A stretch of DNA of 64,000 nucleotides from Gnomoniopsis sp. IMI 355080 (GCA_027946555.1 JAPEVC010000137.1:1-64000), one strand, 5' to 3'; counted from the stretch's first letter, positions 47,624-58,761 are shown. Notes: generated by a model from the letters alone, not told the origin. Translations and numbers: made by a program.

Positions 47624-49020
47624 TTACAACAAAGTAGTCGCGATAGCCCCAAGTACTGCGGACACCAACACAGTGACCGGAATCATACCGGAAGAGCCCA
47701 GGCTCACCGTCACAGGCATGGTTCCATTCGCCAGCACGAATTTTGGTACCGTCCAAGGCGCCCAAGTAGCGTTGTATGTCCAGTTGCCCGTGGTGCGCAG
47801 AATGCTAGTGTTTGCAGAGTTATCCCCAAACAAGAAGCGCTTATAGAAAGCCTGGATCTCCGGGACCTGGTCCTTGGGAAATGTGCAGTGCGCATGATTG
47901 CCATCCTGGCTGAATCCGTGGCGGTCCGATATGCCCAGCGCACTGTATATCTTGTTCGCGGTCGTCATGCAGTCGAAACTGCTTTGGTCACCTAGCCAGA
48001 GGAAATCTGTATTAGACGTGCTGTACAGACCCCGCGGTGCAATAACGCCGGCCAGCTCGTGGTGGTCAACAGGGAGCGTGCCGACGCTGTAGTTGGTGGC
48101 CCCGAACGTATCGAAGGATTTCGAGTACCAAGTATTTTCAGTAATAATCTCCTGAGCTGTTTGTGTGAGCAAGTTGTCATTGACCAGCATGTCGCGGCTA
48201 ATCCGCCAGCAGGCGTCACCGCCCGAGCCTGATTCTTGCGGCAGAGTCAGCGCGATACGCTCGTCAAATGCGCCCGCTACCATTGCGCCTTTGCCGTTTC
48301 GGCTGCAACCGGTGACTGCGATGCGAGTCGGGTCGATATTCAGTTGCGGGTTGTCAGTGATCACGTCGATGATGCGGCTCGTTCCCCACGCCCAGGCCAT
48401 CAGGGCACCGGCGGTAGCATTGGATCCGTAGAGGTTGTAGAAGAGGCCTTGTCCCCGGCTGGAGGCGCTGTTCTGAACGCCGACCGCGGAATTATCAAAG
48501 AGGATTACTGCTGCGCCGTCGGGACGTGGAATGGACAGACCGCCATAGGCAATGACAGCCGGCACAGGGCCCGTTCGGCCAACCGTGGTGTTACTAGCCG
48601 GATAAGAGACGTTGACGGACCAGGTGACAGTATTGGTGGCATCCAGGCCCGCCGTGATGTTTAGCGTGCCGGTCGCGTTGTTGAACTGGCCGGTTAGCAC
48701 AGGTGGGCGTGCCGGCTTATCACCCAGCTCGTACCGCTGGAACAGGCTCTTGATTTGAGCGGCGCGGCAGGACCAGGCCGCTGCGCTGTCGACGGGTGTG
48801 CCATTGAGGAACGTGAATGGATCTGGGAGCACATATGTTTGGTTCACGAGATTGATATCCTGCGGGAGAGCTGCGCAGGCCGGGTTTGCAGTTGCTGAAC
48901 TTCGTTAGCCATTGCTCACAGGCTCTAGATTTTGGAACACGTACACTCATTTGGTGATATTTGAGTTGACCCAAAGGCCACAAAGAAGAGAAGAGAATTT
49001 ATTGACGCTTTCATTGTCAT
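47624..49020 (-). CDS. CE15 4-O-methyl-glucuronoyl methylesterase with probable GPI anchor
   Basis: The enzyme cuts the ester bond between glucuronoxylan and lignin. Two exons (48945-49020, 47624-48894) give 448 residues. A signal peptide (ATG at 49020, another at 49014) precedes NPACAALPQDI and the catalytic domain: YELGDKPARP, VIAYGGLSIP, AWAWGTSRIID, the nucleophile Ser223 in GCSRNGKG, Glu246 in LPQESGSGGDACWR, and the His in HAHCTFP (about 361). No CBM1 is present. After the domain a Thr/Val-rich stretch leads to a small-residue site (SLGSSG) and a terminal hydrophobic tail ending GAIATTLL, a typical GPI-attachment signal, unusual for this mostly soluble family. The short first exon was placed by phase and by a GTACGT donor. 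Confidence 0.9.
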
Positions 49021-49522
49021 TCACCATTGGCCTGACCGGCAACGATGCTTCTTTGCGGTTGTGAATTGTTTGAGGAAAAGCGAAGACGGAATGGTTTTAC
49101 CCATCCCGAGACCTCATTATAGGCATGATTCAATCGTGTCAGCTCCATCATATGCGAAGTTTGGGCGATCTTAGTTTGGTGTGTTTCTGCAGACTTCCCA
49201 TATTGGTCGACGTGTCTGACAGTGTACGATCGCCACCCGGATGTTTTAGTCTTTGAGGTGTGGTATGTGGAGATCATTGGAGACGTGGTCTGGGGAGCAG
49301 AGCCTAAAGCATTGGCTAGGCCATGGTATCCTAGCTCTAGTGTTTTCATTTAGCCTACAGAGTGCATAGCATTTCAGGGTCGCATGGAATGAAAGTTAGC
49401 CCGCTCGTCCGATTTCCAACTGCCATAAGATCGGATGAGCGGTTTGATCGGAACGTACCGAGCAATATGAGCTGAGCTATCAGACCTGTGTGCCAGCTCC
49501 AGCCTAATGGCAACCACAGGCA
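49021..49522. other. Intergenic, no gene seen
   Basis: This holds the esterase's upstream region and the 3' flank of the next minus-strand gene. No coding or RNA signal. Confidence 0.5.
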
Positions 49523-50602
49523 TTATGGGTAGGTTTGTGTCCACCACTTTTTCAGGCCCTCAACGTCGCACCATTCTATATCGCTTGGGTCCTCAAACCA
49601 CCATCTCGAGCCCTCCTTGATTCTCTCATTGCCGTACTTTTTGAGGCTGCCTCCATCGAACCTGTGGTTCTTCACACCAAGCAGCAGAACGGCATTGCCC
49701 ACCGCAGGCGTAAAGTTATCAGGATCCAAGAAAACAGTCAGAAGCACGTGTTTGTTGGTAGATGGATCCGTCAATCTCGCCGTCCGCTGTTTGAACGGTG
49801 GCAGCGTTGCTGTTTCGACGTCAGACAGTGAGACAACAATTGCCAAAATGTTCACCACCCAATTTTGCTTGTAGGGTAAATTCGGGATTGACTTGAGAGA
49901 TGTCAGCTTCAATGGCTTGCTGAGGTCATCATTTACCCACGAGAGGCTGTCGCTGGCTGGGTGCGTCAAGTGTGTATCTGTGGCAGCCTCGTTGCGGCTC
50001 TGAGCAGTCAACTCATTGGGAATCACCGCCTCATCAGGGACTGCTGGCTTTGTCACAACCAGAGCCTCGAGTGGCTGTGGTGGCTGTTCGTCCCCCGGAA
50101 CCGGCCCATGGCTGCTAGCTTGAGCATTCGTTCTAACAGTCTCAACCTTAGCCTCCTGCATCGTAGTCCCAGCCATTTGCATGTACGCAGTGTTCCATCC
50201 AATGACCATCAAGTCCCGGGCAACCAGGAAGACCATCTCCTCGGGCGCTTCACGACTATTAATTTCCACTGAAGGTCCTCCTCGAACCAGGATCGATCTG
50301 ACTTCGAATCTAGTTAAACGGACATAGCAGCCCACGTAGACCTGACCACTGTCCACAAATCGGTGCAGCTCTGGTCGGAGTAGTGTCTGAATACACAGCT
50401 CGCCATCTCCCAGGACGAGTCTGACTGTGCGGTAGCGTTTTGATACGGGAAGATGTGTCTCAATTTGCTCGACAAGCAGCACAGATCCCGGAACACAATA
50501 GCGCGTACGCAGTACATCTGCGATAAGTCTCTGAGGGGTGAAAGGTTTCGATGAATCGATCGGCGTCACCGCGGACTGAGCAAGCAAGTCGGAGAAAGCC
50601 AT
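49523..50602 (-). CDS. OB-fold protein related to RPA large subunit
   Basis: Single exon, 359 residues. An N-terminal OB-like domain (about 26-105: GSVLLVEQIE, RYRTVRLVLGDGELCIQTLL, VGCYVRLTRFEV) is followed by a polar linker rich in Glu/Pro/Thr, then a second OB-like domain (about 228-335) opening with SIPNLPYKQNWVVNILAIV, close to the start of RPA70 DNA-binding domain A. The second domain ends with a Trp-rich tail (RWWFEDPSDIEWC). It lacks the zinc-ribbon C-terminal domain of Rpa1, and its length is about half of Rpa1, so it is a paralogue or a diverged single-stranded nucleic-acid binder and not the main subunit. Function is inferred from fold only. Confidence 0.65.
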   Translation of the reverse strand: MAFSDLLAQSAVTPIDSSKPFTPQRLIADVLRTRYCVPGSVLLVEQIETHLPVSKRYRTVRLVLGDGELCIQTLLRPELHRFVDSGQVYVGCYVRLTRFEVRSILVRGGPSVEINSREAPEEMVFLVARDLMVIGWNTAYMQMAGTTMQEAKVETVRTNAQASSHGPVPGDEQPPQPLEALVVTKPAVPDEAVIPNELTAQSRNEAATDTHLTHPASDSLSWVNDDLSKPLKLTSLKSIPNLPYKQNWVVNILAIVVSLSDVETATLPPFKQRTARLTDPSTNKHVLLTVFLDPDNFTPAVGNAVLLLGVKNHRFDGGSLKKYGNERIKEGSRWWFEDPSDIEWCDVEGLKKWWTQTYP

Positions 50603-51015
50603 GGAACTGTCGTCAAAGAGAGCATGGCTGCTGTTGTATGGGCGAATGTCAAAAACAAGAGTAGCAGTGAGACTGTGAAGCTTGTTGTAAAAGCGGAAAA
50701 GTCATATCAAATGGCTGAGACGAAAGCGCGTTCATAGAGACGCGCCGCACTATCACACCCTAACCCTTAATTACTTGCCTGTCCGACTGCATTGGAGGAC
50801 CCTGGCGGCTGCCTGGGTTGCGTGAAATAGAAAAGTCCTGGAATACCCCTCTTCAGAACACAGCTTCCCTTCGGGCTTCACCGCAAGTATTCATGATCAT
50901 ACACCTCACTCGGCCTCTATCCAAGGCAACTTGCTCATCTTTCCTGCTACGGCCCGCCATTGTCCTAGCTCCATCCCGCATCTGGAAGCTCTCCCCGCTT
51001 GCAACGCTCACAACC
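50603..51015. promoter_or_regulatory. Divergent promoter region; possible upstream start for guanylate kinase
   Basis: The OB-fold gene (minus) and guanylate kinase (plus) share this 413-bp divergent region. From 50893 an in-frame ATG opens a 41-codon extension joined to the kinase start; it is rich in Arg, Ser, Leu and free of Asp and Glu. Confidence 0.5.
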
Positions 51016-51668
51016 ATGGCCAACACCCTCCCCACCGACCGACGGCCCCTTGTGATCTCCGGCCCCAGCGGCGTCGGCAAAGGCACCCTCTTTGCTCTCC
51101 TTCGCGAACGCCATCCTGACACCTTCACGCTCTCCGTCTCCCACACCACGCGTGCTCCGCGCGATGGGGAGTCCCACGGCGAGCACTACTACTTCGTGAC
51201 TCACGATGACTTCACGGACCTTATTGCAAAGGACGGCTTTGTGGAGCATGCACAGTTCAGTGGAAACCGCTATGGCACCAGCAAGCAGACGATAAAAGAC
51301 CAGACGGAGAAGGGCAAAGTCGTGGTGCTGGACATCGAGATGGAGGGCGTGAAGCAGATCAAGCAGAGCGGCATGGACGCGCGGTACGTGTTCGTTGCGC
51401 CGCCGAGCGAGGAGGAGCTGGAGAAGCGATTGCGGGGACGTGGTACGGAGAAGGAGGAGAGCGTACAGAAGCGGTTGAAGCAGGCAAAGCTGGAACTTGA
51501 GTACTCTAGAACGCCCGGGGTTCACGATCTCATTGTAAGTTGTCTTCGCCTTCGAGGTTACGTTTTGCGCAAAGGGCTGACAAATGAACGGTACAGATTG
51601 TCAACGATGACTTGGAGAAAGCCTACAAACAGCTCGAGGATTTTGTATATAAGCCTGTTGACGCATAG
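51016..51668 (+). CDS. GUK1: Guanylate kinase
   Basis: The enzyme phosphorylates GMP to GDP using ATP. Two exons (51016-51534, 51597-51668) give 196 residues, the normal length. The P-loop is SGPSGVGKGTL (about 15-25), then SVSHTTRAPRDGE for GMP binding, HYYFVTHDDF, GNRYGTS, VVLDIEMEGVKQIK, and the C-terminal IVNDDLEKAY after the intron. The start at 51016 has a good context (CAACCATGG) and matches the family start. An in-frame ATG at 50893 would add 41 residues resembling a mitochondrial presequence, see findings. Junction LI/IVND is in phase. Confidence 0.95.
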
Positions 51669-52185
51669 AATGGTTTGGCTAAGCACAAAAGTCCGGGAGA
51701 CGAGAACAAGTCATGGAGACGAGAAAAATGATTTAGACGAGTCTTTGAGAACCAAAATACAGGAGTTTGGCGTCAAGGATGATCGCAACATGATCAAGCA
51801 TAACGGGTGAACTGTTTTGGTGTATTCCGGCAGGTATCAAGACTAGACTCTAATTAGAGTGCCGAAGGGCTGGATTAAGAAGGGGGAAACGAGAAGAAAG
51901 GAGCCTCGACAGAAGGTCGGGAGTACTAAAAAGAAAATAAACGTGATAGACCAGTCCTGGAGAATTTGTTCTTGCATCAAAGTCCCCTGCGCCCAACAAT
52001 CACTCCATCTCAAACCACACAAAGCAAAAAGGCTAGGACAAAATGACCAGTATATGCATGCGCTAATCACATCTCCATATACCTGTCTCCGCTCGAGCAT
52101 TTTGTCTTCTGCAGATCGGCTTCCACTAGCCGGCGAAGTTCGCCTTCATATTCTCGTCGATCGTACGCCTCCGGAACGGCTCCTC
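51669..52185. other. Convergent intergenic
   Basis: Guanylate kinase and septin genes end toward each other here. No gene is seen. Confidence 0.5.
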
Positions 52186-53381
52186 CTAGTAGCCGTTCAT
52201 AGTCATACGTTGAGAGCTGCGGCTCATCTCCCGATCGGCAGCAGGGCTGATCGGTCTGCTGCTGCTGTGGCCCTGTGCGCTGCCCTCCTTCAGCGCCAAT
52301 AGCTGCTTGGCACGGAAGGTCTCGTAGTGGGTCTGGGATGTCGTCTCGATGAGGTCTTGCAAGTGTGTCCGGAGCAGGAAGTTCCGGAGGTAAACGAACT
52401 CGCAGTGGGCCTCATCCTCAACGTTGATAACCCCCCACCGGTTCTGGCGACCCCGGACCTGCTTACCGTTCACAATGATGTTCTTTTCGGAACCAACGAC
52501 GGCGAAGGGCACGAGGTTCTACATTCAAGTCAGCAAAAGACACGTCACTACGCATCGCTCTGGGGGAGGAGGTTGTCCGTACATCGATCTGAGTGTTCAT
52601 GGCGCGCTCCTCCTCGTCATGCTCGTCACTGTCGTAAGGGTACATCTTCAGGTTGTGAAAGGCGAACTCCTCCTTGATGCGCTCCTTGAATGCCTGGCGC
52701 TCCTCCATGGTCAAGGTGTCAGCCTTGGCAATGACAGGAACCACGTTGACCACGTCGGACAGCTTCTTCAGCACGACTATATCGATGGGCTTCAGGGAGT
52801 GGCCAGTGGGCTGGATGAAGAACAGGCAGCAGTGAATGCGGGTGTCTTGGATGTACTTGTCTCGATTTGCCGTGAGCTCCTTGCGCAAGTAGGCGGAGTG
52901 CTGGTCCTTGATGTACTTGACGATGGGGTCCCAGCAGCGGTCGTTGTTGATCAGATCGCCGTAGCCCGGAGTATCGACGATGTTCAGACGGAGACGGACG
53001 CCATTTTCCTCGATCAGGTGGGATACGGGGTGGATCTCGGTGGTCGATCGGATGACCTCGTCGGGCACCAGACGACCCTTGGACTCGATGAGGTGGGAGG
53101 CGAAGATGGTGTTGATGAGAGTTGACTTTCCAAGACCCGTTTGGCCTAAATTCAAGAAGAGACCAATTAGCCACAGATGTAATTGAACCATATTGGCACG
53201 CAAGCGCCGTTCAAAGTCTCGTGGGGCTTCATCAGGGGGTTTTCCTCGGAACAAACATACCAACGCAAATGACGTTGAACTGGAAACCACGCTTCAAGAG
53301 CTTGCGCTCAATCTGCTGGGTGATGCTGTCGAAACCAACATGGCTCTGGGGGTAGACGGACGCAGGAGCAGCGGTCGCCAT
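52186..53381 (-). CDS. CDC10: Septin, Cdc10 group
   Basis: Septins are GTP-binding proteins that form heteropolymers at septa and growth sites. Three exons (53261-53381, 52583-53145, 52186-52518) give 338 residues. HVGFDSITQQIERKLLKRG is the Cdc10-type start, with the basic patch before the G-domain. GTPase motifs: G1 GQTGLGKST, G3 DTPGYGD, G4 AKAD, and the septin-unique element ending FVYLRNFLLRTHLQDLIETT. The tail is short and lacks a coiled coil, as in Cdc10 and Aspergillus AspD, unlike Cdc3, Cdc11 and Cdc12. The first intron lies inside the P-loop glycine codon. Confidence 0.95.
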
Positions 53382-54046
53382 TGTCGCTGGTGGTTCTCAA
53401 AGAAAGGGTAGAATCGGATTAAATTGGAGGAATTATGCGAATTGATGAAGACAAACGGATGTCAAGTCGGCAAGAGACCTAGTCGTCGTCGTCGTCGAGG
53501 GGCTCGGAAGATGAACAGTGTCGACAGCTACAAAGGGATGAAAAGCGGAATAGAAAGAAACGAGTTGTCGTGTTGCGTGGTGGTTTGGGTGAAGATTGCT
53601 TGGTGATCTCCGCGCTACGGCCTGCAAGAGCCAGTCAATTCGGCCAGTCGAAATTGGGGACCCAAATGATTGCTGCCAGACGATAATTTCCGCGCGTGCT
53701 GGGGGACAGAAGCAAAGAAAGGGGTCCCAGCCAGAGAGCGACAGCTTGCTGCGTAAAAGGGGCTAGCTTGATGGGTGGGTCTCCTGGCTCCAGCTAGGCA
53801 AGCATTCGGGGTCGCATCCCTGCATGTGAGCTCTTCCGTTGGTAAGTTTTTCTATCAGACTTTACAACTTCGTGACAACTTCCCTTTCACTGCTACGACC
53901 ACCACTTTACCACAATCAGCCTGAGTCCCTGCGCGCCAGTCAAGTCGCCGGCTATCGTCACATCCAGAGACGATACCCTCACATAGTCGACGACACCGTA
54001 AGCACCCGCTTTGCAGTGTGCGACTGACGGATCGACAGCCACAGCC
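53382..54046. other. Divergent intergenic between septin and L32m
   Basis: Promoters of both genes should be here. No further gene or motif is supported. Confidence 0.5.
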
Positions 54047-54670
54047 ATGGCTAACGCGATGCTGTCTGCGCGAACCGCGCCATCTATCCTCTCCCGACTC
54101 TCCACACCGACTGTTTTCGCTTCCAAATATGCCTCCGTCCAAATAAGGCCACTGGCACTACCACTTCTCCCAAGGCTTTCGCTGCCTGTACCGGCGATAT
54201 CATTAAACCTGCCATCACTTCCGTCATTGGAGGAGATATGGGATGGCATATTGAAGGCGGTGCCAAAGAAGAAAGCGTCACATTCGAGGAGGAGACATAG
54301 GCAGATGGCGGGCAAGGCTTTGAAGGATGTGACGGAACTGTGTCGGTGTCCTGCGTGTGGAGGTGTCAAGAGAATGCACTTTCTCTGCCCAACTTGCGCG
54401 CCAAGTGAGATCAAATTTTCTGCTCTAGGTATACTGAGAGGGGCCGAGTTTACTGACGCTGCGACAGAATATGCCAACATGATGGCGAATCTTTTCAACG
54501 CGCCCAAGCCCCAAAAGCAAACCAAGCAGAGCGAGCCTAAGGCCTCGGAAGAGACCGCAGCCTATAGCACGAGTGCTCCCAAAATGGGCGAAGTGCACAT
54601 GGACTTGACCCAGAGCCAGTCCAAGGGGGCGGGAGCGACTATCGACAAGAAGGATGGCCCGCAACCTTGA
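54047..54670 (+). CDS. MRPL32: Mitochondrial large-subunit ribosomal protein bL32m
   Basis: A structural protein of the mitoribosome. Residues 1 to about 75 form a hydrophobic/Ser-rich import presequence. The conserved core begins AVPKKKASHSRRRHRQMAGKA and has the zinc ribbon CRCPACGG...CPTC. I splice a 63-nt intron (54405-54467, GTGAGA donor, CTGAC branch, GACAG acceptor), giving 186 residues; retaining it also keeps the frame, because its length is a multiple of three and it has no stop, giving 207. The spliced form joins CAPK-YANMM right after the ribbon and fits the family better. The C-terminal tail is Lys/Ser/Gln-rich. Confidence 0.9.
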   Translation: MANAMLSARTAPSILSRLSTPTVFASKYASVQIRPLALPLLPRLSLPVPAISLNLPSLPSLEEIWDGILKAVPKKKASHSRRRHRQMAGKALKDVTELCRCPACGGVKRMHFLCPTCAPSEIKFSALGILRGAEFTDAATEYANMMANLFNAPKPQKQTKQSEPKASEETAAYSTSAPKMGEVHMDLTQSQSKGAGATIDKKDGPQP

Positions 54671-55460
54671 GTCAATGGCAATACATACACCTCACCCGCG
54701 CAGTCCAAGTTCGAGAAGCGGAGGAATGACTAAAGCAATGATCGCAGACTCTCTTGCCATCTGGGCGCGACAGGGGTCAAAAACAAGTAGAGTAAGGAAA
54801 ACTGATCGCTGGACGGAAGGGGGCCTTCGTGTCGCTTGAAAGGGTCAGAAAATCATTCTCTGGCGCATGTTCAACCAACCTCGGGACAATAGGATTCGTC
54901 CTTCGCTAGAGCCTGGATTACGAGAAGTCCGCAAAAGGGTTGGGCCTGTGGAAGCATACTGGAAACGTATGCATATACACACGGATCTTCTCAAGCTCCC
55001 GAGTAAATGGGTTGATGAGATCATGGTGTTACTATATAGATGTGGCATTGGGACATTCAATCAGCGGCGGCGGCATTGGAGTTATGGCATTCTGTGGGTG
55101 TCGCGAGTGAAGGATGAGAAAAATGCACTCCGATACGAACAATCATTTTGTCACAGAGCATAGTCTCGATAGAGGTGCCTATGTATGGGAGCTGACGTTG
55201 CCAAGGAAATATCTACCTTGTGTCTCAAAATGGTGCAGAGAAAAATGTCATCCTAGAGTTGCCGTTCATTTAGGACAATCATATTTGCGGTGCAAGATTT
55301 GCCGAGAATTCGTTGAGACAGGTGCTGAGTGTTGTAACTTTGAAGGCGCTACATCATAGTCCAGGCCGGGCCCCACTGCGTGCCACTTCAGCTTCTCAAC
55401 TTGAACAACCTCCCAACTCGATTCCCAACGACGACGGACTCTCACATGGATCGGTGAACG
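54671..55460. other. Intergenic, no gene seen
   Basis: About 790 bp. Short frames only. It includes the SKI8 promoter and 5' leader at the right end. Confidence 0.5.
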
Positions 55461-56675
55461 ATGGTGAGGGCATATTCCTGACCCCCCGGTATTCTCAACC
55501 CTACCTGACACTCGTCACAGTCAAAACAATACCTTACCACCCATACGGTGGACAACGGTAAGCTCCTTCGACCCCGCCTTGAAGCTCTCTTGTTGCTCCC
55601 CCATCACCCATCACCATCGTCGCGTCGCTAAATTGCTAACTCACGCCGTCCAGCTCACACAACAGACATCTTTACGCTCGCCACAACACCAACTGCACTC
55701 CTCTCCGGCAGTGGCTCCTCCACCATCAATATACACCGCACCTCTGACTCGTCAGGCACCTTCCCAATCTCACAATCCCTCACCGCACACAAGCTCGGCA
55801 CACACCATATCGCAACCTCTCCACGCGGCGGCAACGGCACAGTAGCAGCATCCGTTGGGTTCGGTGGAGATGTGAAAGTATGGCGATGCGACCCTGCCAC
55901 CGGTGACTTTGCGCTCGACTTCGATATTTCCCCGGCCGAGTCAAAGAAGAAGGGCGGTGGTGACGTGTGGGCCATCGCATTAGATAGTCAAGAGAAATAC
56001 TTGGCGTGCACAACACACGATGGACGTATAATTGTGTGGGACCTGGAGTCCAAGGGTGTTGTACAGACGTACGAGACAGGCGGTGCTGGCGCTGGCAGCT
56101 TCGGCCTATGCGTGGACTTCAGCCCGAATGGCAAGCTGACGGCGACTGGACATCACAACGGGAGCGTCTATGTGTTCAATAACGACGTGGGGCACCTCAA
56201 ATACTCGTTATCAGGTATAAACCTCCTTTGGTCTTGGGTCTATGGGCATGTACGCCTTGAATGGAACAACAGACACTAATAGTCCATAGGTCTCGGTAAG
56301 CCGGTCCGAGCAGTCTCGTTCTCCCCCGGAAACTCGCGCCTTGCCGCTGCCGGCGACGCCGGTATTATCGCGATCTACGACGTCCAGACTGGCGAGCACG
56401 TTGGCATATTGAGCACGGGCTCTGGGTCCTCGGCGTGGATCACCTCCCTCGATTGGTCTGACACGGGCGAGTACTTGCTGTCAGGGTCCACAGACGGCAA
56501 AGTACGAGTGTGGTCAATCGATCGCGGCGTTTGTGTGGCAACACATAGTGAGACGGATAAGATCATTTGGAGCGTTCGGTGGCTGCAAAGAGCCAGTGCC
56601 AACCAGGGCGAGATGTTCTGCGCGGCTGGGGCAAATCGGAGCCTCACGTTCTATAGGGAGGGTGGAAAGAGCTAG
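55461..56675 (+). CDS. SKI8: Ski8-like WD40 protein (Ski complex / meiosis)
   Basis: Ski8 is the beta-propeller subunit of the cytoplasmic Ski complex that feeds RNA to the exosome, and in some fungi also helps Spo11. Four coding exons (55461-55463, 55521-55557, 55654-56214, 56290-56675) give 328 residues. The first coding exon is only the ATG: a 57-bp intron follows at once (GTGAGG donor, CTGAC branch, CACAG acceptor), and exon 2 opens SKQYLTTHTVDNAH, the family start. WD repeats visible include DVWAIALDSQEKYLACTTHD-GRIIVWDL, FSPNGKLTATGHHNGSVYVF, VRAVSFSPGNSRLAAAGDAG, and WITSLDWSDTGEYLLSGSTD. The C-terminal NRSLTFYREGGKS is typical. All phases agree. Confidence 0.9.
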
Positions 56676-57776
56676 TGTAAAGACTCGTTCGCATTGGTGG
56701 TGATCATGGATATTGCGCAGCGAAGACTTCCTAGAGACGGCACGGAGGTACAGTATGCCTAGGGACGTCGACAGGACAGACATGGAAGTCATGGTCTTTG
56801 CATCGATAAACTTCGGCATGGGTTTCTACGAAAAGAGTCTTGGGGGAAAAGGGGGGACCGCATTGACTATCTCAGCGAAGGAATGCGTATATCGCTTTCC
56901 AGGGGACGTCAATCGGATCATGAATGCATTGGCGGAGTTGCTGGCCAAATTGTCAGGACTCGGGGAACCAATACAGCATCTATGACCTGCGCCCTAGTTT
57001 TTGAGGTGTCATCTTGTCACATTATGGAGCTAGAAAGGTGACGTACTTGTACAAAAGCAAATAGAAGAAAATGAGCCAAGTTGCTCATTTGGTTGCCATC
57101 CGAAAATAAGGGATGCTCCCAGCCATTTAATCCTAAACAGATCCGCTAACAGCTATGGAGAGCGAAGTGTGGCGCCTCTGCAATATGATCTTGGGCAAGC
57201 TGTCGATTATCCTGCATTGTTGGCCAAAAACGTTTCTTTTTAAAGTTACCGGAACCTGCCGCCATCTGTGCTATTAAACACTTTATTGATTCGGAGCTGG
57301 ATGTCAATTGATTCACTACAACATCTAGTATGAATGATGTATTACCTGTGTAGATATGTAAATATCGGTAACCCATATAAGATCGTTGTCTAATTCCGTC
57401 AGCGGTGGTTGTTGTTCTTCCCCCGGGTGGGGGGGGGGCGGTCGTTCTTCCCAAGTGAGGTCATGTTTGCACGCGTCAGTTTCGTGCTTAGTGGTTGCCC
57501 CGCTACTGCACTTCAATTACCCCAGGTGCCGAGCTAAGGCTGGGAGTCCAGATTCATCCTCACCCAGACTTAGATACTTGACCTCATCATCTCAGCATGT
57601 CCACACAAAATTTCTCCTAATTTCTCGATTCCATCTTCTCAATAGCAGAGATTCATACAAACATCTTTCATTACCAAACGCAACAATCCACTAAAATACA
57701 TCGTTTACTCAACTGGCCCACTTTCCCTTTGTCCGACGTCATCTCACTTTCACAAGCCATCTGAGCGCCAACCACG
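56676..57776. other. Intergenic with a 10-G run
   Basis: No gene. A run of ten G at 57429-57438 follows CCCCGGGT. The right end holds the promoter of the Pol delta subunit gene. Confidence 0.5.
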
Positions 57777-58465
57777 ATGCCCACGACCCGCAAATCTGCC
57801 CGCGGCGGAGCCGCAAGGGGCGCTGCACTCGGCAAGCAGTCTACCCTTTCATTCAGCAATCGTGTATCCAAGGCAGGAGCCGTGAAGGCCACTGCCAAGG
57901 ACAGAGACGTTGAGCTTGACTCGCCCATTCCTACTCCGCCGCCCTCCAAGAAAGTCAAGCTCGAAGGACCCGAGAAGATTGAGCAGCCGGCCGAGGAGCA
58001 GGTGGAGGATCAGTCCCATATTGTGGATGCAGGAGAACAGCCACAGATCGAGGAGGCAGAGACCAAGACGCCGGCCGAGGTGCGAGCGGAGAGGATTAGC
58101 GATGCACAAATTCGCAAATACTGGAAGGGTGTGGAGGAGGCAAGAATTGCGAAGCGGGTTCATCAAGAGGATCTCGGCTTGGGAGAAAAGGTGTTGCGGT
58201 ACTTTGATATCAGTTCTCAGTACGGGGTAAGTCTTCTCCTGGTTTTGTTTCCCCTGCGTACCAATGAAAGGTCTGTTCACTGACAATGCGGTAGCCCTGT
58301 ATCGGCATACCGCGCATGAAGCGCTGGTATCGTGCCGACAAGATGGGATTGGAACCGCCAATTGAGGTTCTGGCCGTGCTGTTGAAGGAGAAGTCGGGAA
58401 ATACCGACATCGAGACGTCCGCGATGGATCGTTTGATGTCGTCTACGGCGATCGGAAGCTTATGA
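57777..58465 (+). CDS. DNA polymerase delta small subunit 4
   Basis: Two exons (57777-58226, 58295-58465) give 206 residues. A basic start leads to a PCNA-binding-like KQSTLSF (about 20-26), then a Lys/Glu-rich linker, and the conserved C-terminal domain: QIRKYWKGVEEARIAKRVHQ, EKVLRYFDISSQYGPCIGI, MKRWYRADKMGLEPPIEVLAVLL. This is the POLD4/Cdm1 signature, the fourth subunit that stabilises Pol delta and helps bind PCNA. The PIP-like box lacks the second aromatic of the full consensus. The GTAAGT...GGTAG intron falls between YG and PCIGI. Confidence 0.93.
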
Positions 58466-58761
58466 AGCTTGGTTGCGTGAGTCTTGGCCAAGTGTATGAA
58501 TTTCACGAGAGGTTCTTCAAGCACTGTATTCTTCTGTCTCATGAGCCTTAGAGTTGCTGGATGTGGGACCGCTGCAGAGATAAACGTGGATATCCAAAGG
58601 GGTGAAGTCAGGCGTCATTACATATTAATTTTTCCGCATGCAGTCAGCCTTGGGAAGTCTATGAACTGGTTGCTGGGTCTCTCCGCAATGATACGTCCGA
58701 GAAAATTTCTCTCATCGCTATACAGCGTCATTAGTCACGATACTTCGAGACTGTCTAATGT

